In this document: piece after piece, positions 14,401-24,935 of the stretch
Position numbering within the stretch: position 1 is the stretch's first letter
Layout of the letters: every line of letters begins with the position of its first letter
NCBI GenBank assembly: GCA_036345935.2
Contig: JADWOT020000006.1
Location: 5,397,543-5,461,542 of the forward strand
Reading direction: 5' to 3'
DNA length: 64,000 bases
DNA from: Taenia hydatigena
Lineage: Eukaryota; Platyhelminthes; Cestoda; Cyclophyllidea; Taeniidae
Program-made: the position numbers and the translations under genes
The notes under the pieces: generated by a model
The model's input: the letters and a program-made list of their open reading frames with translations, nothing else
What the model was told of the DNA's origin: nothing
The model's database searches: none

Positions 14401-17400
14401 TTGACTTCTGGTTCCTTATTATACCACGAAAAACCCCACCGATTCATTGCGTTGCTGAGTTTGACATAAACTTGACCCAGGGATTGAATGGTGACCATAC
14501 GCTGAAATCAAGTACTCGTCATAAAATGGTGTTGCAAATTTTTGAGCTCCAGCAAACCAACTGGAGGGAGCAAAACTTCGGATAAGGCGGATAGGATTGT
14601 ATTAATGATCCTGCAAACAGCGCTGCTCGGGCCACAGGAAGCGGCAGCAGAAAATCGAATGACAAAGGCATTTTTTCAGACATCAAACGGGTTCGAAGAG
14701 GGCTTAAAAGGCATGATTTTGTAGGCCTTCATCTTTCAAACTAGACTTTCAAAGGTTCAGGTATATTTGAAACTGACCTGAAAGAATATGGAAAGACAGC
14801 ATTGATATTATTATGGTTGCCTTGAGGCCTAAATCCAATGCCATTGCCGCTAGCATAAACCAAAGTACAAAAGATTGAAATCCCGGCTTCATCCTCAAGT
14901 TCTTATAAAGACTCCAAATAGACCACATTTCATGTTTGATGAGATCGGCAACGACGAGTGGTGCGGATAACTTGTTTAGCCCTGATAGTAAATATTTATC
15001 TGCCTAATAAGCTGGCATCGAGGGATTCTGATAGGACCAATTTATAGGTGAATGTTATTAATGTTAAAAAACTGGAGCTTGATTATTCTCGTAAAGTCCC
15101 AGTCCGGAAAAAGTAGGTGAAATATTAAGCGTGCTTCGTAAATTCTTCCATCGGTGGATCCAAAAAGGAGCACAAGCACTTGGGGTGAGTAAAGGAACTT
15201 GCAGCATCTTTGACAGGCATGAATCATCACCACCATCCAAGAGGCAGCGTTTACTCACTTTATTCTACAAACTGAAGAAAATTAACAACACATTCTAAGA
15301 ACTTCTGCCGGGATTGGTTCGAGTCGCGAAACCCCTGTGAAGTAGGCTAGATAAATTGCGTCATCGTTCATCCTCCTAACTAATCCAAATAGACAGAGAA
15401 GCGAACAGAAGAATGACGATGTGTTGTACTTCGATAGATTAGGACACTGGAGGACGAATAACAGTCGAAGCTGCACTTTTTCAATAACCAGGAGTCTGTC
15501 TGGCACGGCGTTTACAATCCCCTCTTTATAGGGATTTGTGAAAGTCGCATCATCTAAGTAACACGGGGAGAACTGGGGCATGCGACAAACAGTCAACGGC
15601 ATATTTCATCAGAAATACGCAAACCGATCAGTTAAAAGTGGATTAATGAAATTATGCCGATCGGACTGCGGTTATAGGATCCACACAACTCTGCTTCTAA
15701 TAATAATGCTTAGAGCGAACCCACCCAATAGCAATTTAGAGTGGGATGACTTCCAGATGTATGGTAAAACTACGCGGGCGCATCGAAGAAAACACTCATG
15801 TTTGTCATTTACGGAAAGATATCTAAAGAGCATAGCACACTAAATTGCCAAAGGATCTCCCCTATCCATCACACCCAGAGTTACTTTAAACGGTGTCACA
15901 AAGGTCGTGACAGCGGGATTGGTCCCACGTCGACACGTGATCTTGTGTTTGCTTGCCTACTCACTAGTCTGCTTGCTCACTGGATGGAACGAGCTGCGTG
16001 ATGAGCACTTCATGGAGAGTAGTATTGGCAATACTGCACACCCACGCGCGCCGTAAAATACATATACTTGTAGTAAAACTTTAATCTAACCATTGTCGCG
16101 TTTTTAGATGGGAATCAGTCTACTGGATTAGAACCGTAGCTATTTTAGTTTGTCCACTCATCTTTATTCCAACTCTCCAGCTCCTCTCTAATTCATCATG
16201 AATTTGTCATCGATTTCATGAATATCGCATGGTTTGAAAAGCATTTTAACGCCCAATCAAAAGCTCACAAGAAAGATGGCAATAATAACACAGTTCTCTG
16301 TGGCGCAATTACGGGCCATGAGAGAATGCAAAACGGGGAAGCCGAAAATGTCTCGAAGCGGAAATTATCAATGAAATAAACTGATTTAGAGGGAATAAAT
16401 TGTGCGCCTAGACGTGCAATTATCTCTTCTAGAGAAAGTTAACTATCCATGTCCAAGGAGCGTGTCCGTTCAAGTAGCTGTAAGTGGAGGGTCAAGGCTT
16501 TCACTCATCAAAACGAAACGTGCTCACATTCATTTACCTTGGTAAAGGAGAGCAAGAGTGCCTTCGTTCCCTTCCAATGAGGCAGAAAGCAAATTGGAGT
16601 AAAAGCGGGCGGCACGGTTAAATAAAGGGATTTGAAAAAAGTGGATTCACCTGTTCTTTAGTAACCGTTGTTCCCGTTTGTTGTTAGTGTCTTCGTGAAG
16701 AGAACTGGAAGCGGAGCGACCAGGCGCGCTATATCGACTAGTGTCAGTGGTACCAGCGACTGAAGGAACGGGGGGAGGCTGAGGCGGTGGAATCGCGCCG
16801 GCGACTGACCGAAACAGCGAAGGTTGTGCTTGCCCCTCACCACTACCAACCCCTGCTCCACCACCCTGTGGGCCGCCTTGTTGTTGTTGTGGTTGTTGAG
16901 AAAAGCCGCCTCCTGAATTGGTGTTTATTGTCGAAAGGTACGCAGGTGACTGTGGCTGGTGGTATTGATTGCTTTGCATCTGGAAGGCGAGAAAAATATA
17001 GAAAACAGTAATTTAATGCACCTTCGTAATGTATTCATTCACGAACATTGACTGGATAGTTCGAAATACAGAAAAAGGAGGGCAGAAGTCTGCTATTTGT
17101 ACCCGGTAATGAATGTAGGTAAGTGACGAATGTAGCTGAGAAATGTGTCATGACTGTCAAGAAGTTAGATGAGGATGACCAGAGAAGCACGCTGAGTTTT
17201 GCCCGAAGATCGCATCCAGGTACATGTTTTGGTTGCGTTGCACAAATGAATAACCGATAAAGAAAACGCGAAACACAGCATTCGGTGATTACAGAAATTA
17301 TTAATAGTATAATTCCAAAAAATATTCGTTTCTTCGCCTAAGGAACAAAGCATATTTGTCGAGAATTAGCCTAATACATAAAAAAGGAGGATTAATAAGG

Positions 17401-18613
17401 CAAAGGAGTAATAAACATGCCTTAATATGGTAGCACGATGAAGCATAAAACTGCATGCATTGAAGGATGGATAACCTCAGAGACTACGAGTCAAAAACGA
17501 AAATCACTGGGGTGCCTATTGGTTGAAATTGGTTTGAGTAGGTAGGCAGAATACTGCATCACTTGAATATGAAAAGCACAATTGTAAGGCGCATAGGATA
17601 ACCAATAACAGGACGGTAAACAGCATGCCTCCATCACACCGAGCCATTGGTAGAGTGGCGTAATTCAATAAAAGGCGACAATACTACTCCTGAAACCCTC
17701 CATTTGCCATAAAATACTAAAATGAGAACTTCACGAAAACCTACTTTTCAGACAAGAAAAACATGAATAGGAACAGAAACAGAGGATTGAAGGGAGGAAG
17801 AAGAGCAATTTGGGGTGACAAAAAACTGTCAATTAGAAACTAACCGAAACCCACTTGGTTCATAAAAAAGTTATCGTTGCGCACTTCTACAGAGTGGTGA
17901 GGATCTAAGGCACAAAGCCCACAATAACAGCTCACCTGTTGACCAAGAACATTAACAATGCTGGCGGGGAGAAGCATAGCATTGGTAAGGCAGGTGGAAG
18001 CCGATATTTCTGGCGAGGCACCCGAGTTGTTAGTGAAGGGTACGAAAGACGGAAGAGCACTCGAACCAGGAGGTGGAAAGCCCACGTCGCCGGCACCATT
18101 GCCTCCACCGTCTACCGTCTCGTATGCAGTCGGGGGAGGTGGGCGAAAAAGTGCTCCAAGAGATGACTGAGTGTCTGAGCGAAAGTCGTTGGTCCCGTGT
18201 TCGCCTTGGTGGCCAGAGGATGAGGAACTGGGACACGTCGAGGGTGGGGAGGAGGCAGCCATGGCCATCACAAAAGCGGCTTGGATCTTAGAGCTGGTTG
18301 TAGGAGAGTGTTGGCAGGGCGGTCGAGAGATAAGAGAGGCAGCAGCAGCAGCGGCCGAGGAGGCGCTATCACCGTCAGGTGGCGACGGACACCGTTGTTT
18401 GATGGCAGAGGTTGAGAGTGGGCTTACACTCGGCAAAGTCATCGATTTACGCGGATTTTGACTGTCAGCAGCGGCTTTCAAGAAGATGGCAGCAGAGCGG
18501 TAGGAGTTGAGGAGGTCGAAAGATGAAATTGAGTTGTCCGGACATGTGACGCAAGGTAAATGGGAATTCGGAGATTTGGTCTGTGACTTGATGGATTCTT
18601 CATTCTGTGCCAT
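8483..18613 (-). CDS. CREB: CREB/ATF-family bZIP transcription factor
   Basis: Three exons on the minus strand: 18613-17936, 16979-16651 and 9296-8483 (TAG). The phases join to a 606-residue protein. The bZIP domain is split by the 7.35 kb intron: exon 2 ends in KREQRLLKNR and exon 3 continues EAARECRRKKKEYVRCLERQ, the CREB/CREM/ATF1 basic region. A zipper with L-L-L-M at seven-residue spacing follows (about residues 325-385). The protein should bind CRE-type DNA as a dimer in the nucleus. The N-terminal exon is rich in Ser, Pro and Ala. Exon 2 has a Gln/Gly-rich stretch, and exon 3 continues about 220 residues beyond the zipper with poly-Gly, poly-His and poly-Gln runs. I see no RRPSYR-type kinase-inducible motif. 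The start at 18613 is the first in-frame ATG after a possible acceptor, so an upstream exon is not excluded. Donors are GTGAGC and GTGAAT; acceptors are TTCCAG and CTGCAG. Confidence 0.9.
9297..16650 (-). other. Large intron of the bZIP gene
   Basis: A 7354-base intron interrupts the basic region of the bZIP domain at Arg. I found no convincing coding exon inside it on either strand. Open frames around 10.3-10.9 kb, 11.9-12.1 kb and 15.3-15.6 kb have no recognisable homology. A near-perfect 24-base inverted repeat lies at 12942-12965. Confidence 0.7.
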
Positions 18614-19580
18614 TGGGCTACTTCTATTGTAGAGCTGTATCAATGTAACTAATGAGCAAAAAATTGACATTCGTACAACACCAAGTGCAAACAGAAATTG
18701 TGACAAATCAATTCGACTAACACAGTCGAATTCGAATAAGAGGAATAAGTAATTCATTGAAATATTAACGATAGAGCATAAAATAAGGGATGTTTCAAAA
18801 TTTTCATGGGATTAATCGAGGTTGCTCGCGAAATTAATCGGTCTATGTATTGGAGTAAGTTTCAGTAAAACGGCTTCAAAAAAGTGGTGCTAAAATGGTC
18901 TTAATTGGGAAAAAACCACAAAAAACAAAAATAATTCACAACAATGCAATCACTATAATTGAAGAACCCCATACTATAGTAGAACAAAAGTAAAACTACT
19001 GTTGTATTACTAAATTCTAACAAAAATGTTCTAAAATACCAACACGTACATAAGAGAGCAAGCCAACGTTTGCTATAATCGTGGAACGGTAGTACCTTTC
19101 TAGTTAAAGTTATCCGGTGATTTACCTCGGGCCTGTCAATTTGCAAGAGGCATGACAATCCGAATTGAGGACTCCAAAGAAGACGCCTTCATTATACCAC
19201 TGATAGGTTTAAACTAAAATGCTTGCGAAATATATTTACTTGTCAAAAAAGCCAAATACGAGACACGCTAATAAGAATTTGTGCATACACCTAAAGTCAT
19301 GTGTGGGGGGCCTAATTTTGCAGTATAAGAATTACTGAATCAAACAAGGAGGCTTAAAAATTGCCCCTTAATTTATAATTGGTACACAATAGCTACTGTC
19401 ATTTTTCAAGCAAGAAATCTAACCATGAAGCGGTCATTCATATTCATCGCAAGTAAGAGCATCTAAACTTCCAAACTCTCAATAATCTCCCGCTTAAAGC
19501 TTACGGATTAATAGATCAAGCCACGAACCAATCGAATTTTAATGCATCTAAGGATATACTTGACCACAGTGCCATGGTAC

Positions 19581-19660
19581 TATGGCAGAATGCATATTCA
19601 ATAAACAGAGGGAATGGCGCTACTGGCGTGGCCCGAGGGCGATAGTGACAACGAAAAGAT
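19581..19660 (-). repeat. Degenerate LTR fragment
   Basis: The stretch GGCAGAATGCATATTCA, then ACAGAGGGAAT and GGCGTGGCCCGAGG, matches the middle of the neighbouring LTRs but lacks their ends. Confidence 0.55.
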
Positions 19661-19671
19661 GTTACGCCGGC

Positions 19672-20566
19672 TGTAGCATCCCGAGACTCTCTCGAAGGCA
19701 AGAGAAGGCAGAATACTAGGGTGGAAATATATATTCAACGGACAGAGGGAAATAAGCTGCTGGCATGGCCTACCGGCCAGCCTACGCAGCTCGGGCAAGA
19801 TGGCAAACCATGTGGCCCTGAACAAAAACCGGTAGTGCGAACAAACAAAGTGCTGCATTGCACCGCTCCTCTTTCGAGCGTCGTTCCCGACGCGCCCCTT
19901 GGCACACTTCCCGCATCAGCCATCACAACGTGGTCAGTGCTGCAAGAAGCACCCTAGAGCTAACCATGCCAGTCGCCGACATTCGACGAGATTGAGGCGG
20001 TGCTTCACGCCAACGTCAGTCATCCCTCTTGGCAGTGCATTGCACTTCCAGTTTCGTTTGGCTTGGGAACAGATGTTCAGAATAAGTGGTTCTGCCGACC
20101 ATCAGTATGTCTGTAGGGAGGTGCTAGCACGCCGATCTCCTTAAGCAAGTATATTAGGGGTAAGCTTCGGAACGAAACTTTCCAGGTGGTCCATGGCTAG
20201 TGTCGATTCAGTTGTTAATAGCTTTCTTGAAGAACACGGAGATGGGGTAGATGCCGGAGGCGGACGTCGTTCGTGGCCCATCCGTAGCACATGCACTTCT
20301 TTCGCACCGCTGCAACATGCCACAGACGGTAGAGATAGGGATAGAAACCCTATAGAGTCGGGTCCGCTTTCCGTCGCCACCAATGTAGGGTCCCGAGGCT
20401 CCCTCGAAGGCAAAAGAAGGCAGAATACTAGGGTGGAATATATATATTCAGTGGGCAGAAGGAAATAAGCTGCTGGCATGGCCTAGCTGCCAACCTACGC
20501 AGCTAGGGCAATATGGCCACCCCAGTGGTCCTGACCAAAAACCGTTAGTACAAACAAAGTACTACG
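19672..20566 (-). mobile_element. Full-length TRIM-like LTR element, minus orientation
   Basis: Read on the minus strand, a 5' LTR (20566-20384, about 183 bases) is followed by a roughly 0.5 kb internal region and a 3' LTR (19857-19672, about 186 bases). The LTRs begin TG/CG-TAG or TGCAG and end in CTACA. Directly after the 5' LTR comes TTGGTGGCGACGGAAAG, in the place expected for a primer-binding site. A purine-rich AAAGAGGAGCGG tract precedes the 3' LTR. The internal region has no room for gag-pol, so this is a non-autonomous element (terminal-repeat retrotransposon in miniature). An open frame of up to 112 codons ends at 20141. No clear target-site duplication was seen. Confidence 0.85.
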
Positions 20567-20721
20567 CTGGTAGTCAGAACAAGCAAAGCATTCGAAATCG
20601 CTTTTAGCGATCCTACTGGCAAAGGACTTTTAGCTTGTTTGGAGTGCATTGGGCTAAGGGGGAACATACTGGCAATTACGCATCCCACTTGCAAATCTAA
20701 GGGACACTGGCCTATGAGTAG

Positions 20722-20838
20722 TGTAGTACTTTGAACGTTTGAATTACCGATTTCGGTCAGGGCCACGGAGATGTAGCCATGCTGCCCTAGCTGCGTGGGC
20801 TGGCCTCCGGGCCTTCGAAGTTGCCTCGGAACGCTACA
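20722..20838 (+). repeat. Internally deleted solo LTR
   Basis: Begins TGTAGTACTTTG, contains the conserved CTGCCCTAGCTGCGTGGGCTGG block and ends CGGAACGCTACA. It has the LTR ends of the TRIM family but only about 117 bases, so its middle is deleted. Confidence 0.75.
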
Positions 20839-21090
20839 GGTAGAGTTGTCCTCCCCGTCAATGTGTAATCACTTGAGAGCAGCTCAAACACACTTGCCTG
20901 TGCTGTATTGATCTGATGCAGAAGAAGACTCTATGCGTTCGTGTTATTCACATAAGCATGCAGATGTTGAAGGTAATTCCGTGATCAGCGGAGCATGGAT
21001 CGTTAATAGCTTCCCTGCAGAATAGAAGCCAAGGCGCTGAAGCCATCACACAGTCGTAAACTTTATAAATATTGACTCATATCAATTTAG

Positions 21091-21279
21091 TACCTTGCGA
21101 AATCTCTAAAAGAGGAAGAAGATATTACGTTAGAACAGAATGCATACATTAACACGCAGAAAGGATAGGAGCTACAGGCGTGGCATGGATACCAGCCCTC
21201 TCAGCGGAGGTGAAATGGCCAAGATACACTGCGGTCCTTTACCAAAACCGGGAGTTAAATATAAACTAACGCACTGCAT
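21091..21279 (-). repeat. Old, diverged LTR-like repeat
   Basis: Shares landmarks in order with other old copies at 50.8 and 55.6 kb: CAGAATGCATA, then GGAGCTAC-GGCGTGGC, then CCAAAACCGGGAGTTAAAT, and an end near GCACTGCA. It is strongly diverged from the young TRIM LTRs. Confidence 0.5.
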
Positions 21280-21633
21280 TAAAAAACCTTAATGCCTTTG
21301 GATACCTCTATAAATTTCCCCCGAACCATAAGTTGGACGGGTTCTAGATTTCTAATGTTATCTTTAAACCTATTGCAAAAACTACCATGGGAGTAAAAAC
21401 GACAACGAAGGCCATAGACGAAGCTTTGCTAAGTATTAGGGCAGCAAATGTAATTTCAGATTACTTTGGATTGTTACGGCTTCTGAGATCACTTGAGATT
21501 CCATGATACCTTCTAAAACAATAAAGCCTATGCACTTAAACTTGAGCATGGTTAAGTTTGGACCACTATGAATGTTATGAGTGTCTCGAGAACTTAAACT
21601 GTGATACAAGTAGCTGGATTCTATAACAGGTGT

Positions 21634-21818
21634 TGTAGCGTCCCGAGGCTCCCTTAAGGCAAAAGAAGGCAAAGTGGCAGGATAGAATATATATATTCAC
21701 CGGACAGAGGGAAAACGGCTGCTGGCGTGGCCCAGAGGCCAGCCCACGCAGCTAGGGCAATATGGCCACCTCTGTGACCTTGACAGAAATCGGTAGCACA
21801 AACAGATAAAGCACTACA
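21634..21818 (-). repeat. Solo LTR of the TRIM family
   Basis: A 185-base copy bounded by TGTAGCGTCCCGAGG on the plus strand and by GCACTACA at the far end. It has no internal region, as expected after recombination between two LTRs. Confidence 0.8.
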
Positions 21819-21828
21819 TATATATAAT

Positions 21829-21881
21829 GTATCCTAGTATTCTGCCTTCTTTTGCCTTCGAGGGAGCCTTGGGACGCCACA
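21829..21881 (+). repeat. LTR 3'-end fragment, inverted relative to the preceding solo LTR
   Basis: Carries TCCTAGTATTCTGCCTTC and ends GGGACGCCACA, the last 50 or so bases of the TRIM LTR in plus orientation. Together with the minus-oriented solo LTR ending at 21818 it forms an inverted arrangement. Confidence 0.75.
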
Positions 21882-22472
21882 AAAAGTATTATGCTTGAGT
21901 CACCCTTACTGCGAGAAGGAGGCTGGACATATATTTGCCAAGCGCATAGGCATAATTTTCAAACTTCTAAATGATCTACATAAAACTGATATTCCGGAAT
22001 GAACATGTGTTCATTTACAGTACCCTTTGGTGGATAATTTTCCATGTTAATTTTTGTTGTGCGAACAATTTAAAACTCAAAAATAACTTTATCTACTAGC
22101 GGCACTTTATTTATCAGTTTTACCGAGTGAATGGCCACTCCTGTCCTCAAATTTCTCGTTAGCAATTTAGCCCACTAGGCTGCAAAATACGGTATGGGTG
22201 TGCTGATCAAGTGGATGGGGTTCTTCGGTCTTTTGGAATATATTCCCTTCTCTATCATTGTAAATCAGTGATTGGCACGGTGTTCTGGTGTAGGCATTTT
22301 TGTTGAAAAGAGGAAGGTCGTGAACGGCAGTTTTCGCACATTACAAATGTGCAAATATCCCATGATGCGTTCATTCATTCCCAGACACTAGCGTCATTGT
22401 TGTAGTTCATCTTTATATCTTGTCCGTCTTAAAATTCTTTTTGTAACCTGAACCATCTTAGGTTAGTCGCAA

Positions 22473-24717
22473 ATGTCGAAGAAGTCGTCGCCAGTACCCA
22501 GTGGCTACTTTTACTGGGGGTTATACGCACTACTCATTTCTTTACGCCTTTCCTTCGTTATCCTTCAAAGTCCTGGCTATCTTCACCCAGACGAATTCTT
22601 CCAATCCATCGAAATAGCCACGCACGACATCTACACAAACGCCTGCAGCCTTCGCACATGGGAATTTGAACCCGTGGAACATGGGCCGGTGCGATCGCGT
22701 TCTAGTATCTACCCTCTCGTTCATCTGCCTATCAAGGTGGTCGATTATTTGCTCCCGTCCAAAGGAATTTCTCACCTCTCTGGTGATGATATCGTTAAAC
22801 GAATTCTCCTTCCTCCACGCCTCGTTACCACACTTTTATCTTTCATTCCCGATGCTTTCATATTTTATCTCAGCAGAAGATTGGAGAGGCGGCGACAGCG
22901 CAAGACTCTGCTTGCTCCTCTTCTTTACTCCTCAATGGCCTATGGTGGTCTCTTGTGGAACACTCGAACACTGAGTAACGTCTGGGAGTCCGCGGCAGTA
23001 TGCATCTTCTGCTACCTTTCTTTTCAAACCACTCTTACTGCTCTCATTATCCAAGCAGTGATCTCAGTTTGGGCTGTCTTTCTGCGTCCTACATTTCCCA
23101 CTTTCATACTCCCCTTTGCTGGACTGCAACTAGTCAATATGCTTCGCTCCCCCGCCCGCCTCCTTAACGTCATCTTTTTTATTCTTGTTGGACTGTTGAC
23201 CGCTTGCGCTGCTGCAACCATATTGACTTTTGCTGACACATCGTATTACTCAAAGGGCAACTTGATAACTCATCCAGCCTTGATAGTGACACCAATCCGT
23301 TTCTTAAACTACAATTCTGTAGAGAAGACGCTTGGTGAGCATGGTCTCCACCCATGGTACCACTACATTCTCATCCACTGGCCTCTTATTTTGACTCCCC
23401 CACTTGCACTGGCCGCGTTACTTCCCCCATCTCGAAGGGGTTTTAACGACTCTCTCAGATTTGCTGTGTGGTTTAGTACGGTTCTCCCGACGCTAGCTTT
23501 CTCTCTGATCGGTCACAAGGAGACTCGGTTCCTCCTTCCAAGCCTCCCATTTGCCATAACTTTGGCTGCATTCCGTGTAAGGAGGCTCAACTTGCTGTTG
23601 GTTTTTTGGATCGTCTATCAAGCCATTCTGGTGGCCTTCTGGGGCTTCGTTCACCAGGCTGGCCTACTTAATTTCATGCGTTCCATCCCACCTATGGACG
23701 TGGACAGAGTATCGCTTAATATTTTCTACAAGACCTACATGCCACCGCGATTCGCCTTCGGCGAGCCCGCCTCATCCCACCTAACTGTGCCTTTGGAGTG
23801 TCGCAAATTAGCGCCTTTCGATGAAATGGGATGTACCAGGATACTTGACTTCGCTGGTAGACCAGAGTCAGAAATGATCATGTTTTTGGATTGCTTGAAG
23901 ATCTATGTTCCAGTCAGTATGGTAGTGAGAATTGTAAGTCATCTTGTATTGTGAATGAAACCCTTGCAACCAGTTTGTTTATGTCCAACCTCTCACGATT
24001 TCCGTTGTTGACATCTTGGACCCGTTGGCAAAACTATACGTGGCTATGATCAACTGATCCTTGAGAATTTTTCACGCCCACTGTTTTGTGCGAAAAGACA
24101 CCATAACGATTGCGACAGCTGTGATGGGCATCACGGATTCCTTCGCGCCTATCAAGCTTCTTAGTTGTATTTTAGATCTAAGTTTTGTATTATAAAGTTA
24201 AATGTGCTACCCGTCAACTAGTTCTAACCAAGTGCATGGCATTTGCAGCCTCCATGAGATTCAAGTACGGCTTTTCGTGCCGTATTTCGTCCGCTAGCTT
24301 TCCTGAACATTCTCATTTATTCGATGTGACGAAATAGTTACTACTCGGTTGCTGAGAGCTTTACGAGTATCTCTTTAACAGCTTTTTTTCCGATGCTCGA
24401 AAACACGTCAGGGACCTGGGCAAATAGAAACTTAAGTTGTTTACAACAGCAAGAGCCATAGATGTGCGCCTATGCCATAAAATCTTCGATTTTAGGTACT
24501 TCCCGGGACGGTGTTGCCTCTGCAAAAGTCGCTTAGCGAATACGGGAGGATACTTCGAGTAGGCACTTACTTCCCACATTTGTCTGTAGAAAATCCACCC
24601 TCCCTCAACGTTTCCAGTTGTCCAACTGACGTGGAGCTTTTGGACTGCCTTCTTATGTACTGGGAACAACTTAAAGCGCAGCTTTCACTCTATTCCTACG
24701 AAGTCGCATTATCTTAA
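22473..24717 (+). CDS. PIGZ: GPI mannosyltransferase 4 (PIG-Z/SMP3 family, GT22)
   Basis: Two exons, 22473-23933 and 24496-24717 (TAA), joined in phase 0 at GTAAGT and TTTTAG, giving 560 residues (human PIGZ has about 580). This family adds the fourth mannose of the GPI anchor precursor from dolichol-phosphate-mannose in the ER membrane. The N-terminus has a hydrophobic segment followed by the GT22 signature HPDEFFQS (residues 38-45) with its acidic pair. The second signature HKETRFLLP is at 348-356. Long hydrophobic segments between them fit a multi-pass membrane protein. The second exon ends with a segment (YFPHLSVENPPSL) resembling the family's C-terminal FPHL-x-x-EDPP region, which supports the splice. 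Reading through the donor would add six residues and stop at 23954, without that conserved tail. The 3' end converges on SIRT6. Confidence 0.93.
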
Positions 24718-24935
24718 ACCCGAAAAGCAATGCTACTTCTATTATTTGTGCACATTATTTTTTATAAAATACCTTTCTTATGATTGGTAATTTATGCAGT
24801 TTTTAAGAAAAGAAACGGGTTTAATCCAAACTAGGAGAGGTGTTCCGACCAAATGTGAAGAAGACATACTTAAAACATAGCTATTAGGTAGAACTTAGCG
24901 GAATGACAAAAATATTGCGTAAAAAAGAATAATGT

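Noticed and set aside
15305..15330. B-box-like GGTTCGAGTC
   Set aside because: No A-box at the right distance upstream and no paired acceptor stem.
19899..20144. 81-codon frames antisense to the TRIM internal region, repeated near 34501 and 38892
   Set aside because: They recur only because the element copies are nearly identical, and they run opposite to the element's sense strand.
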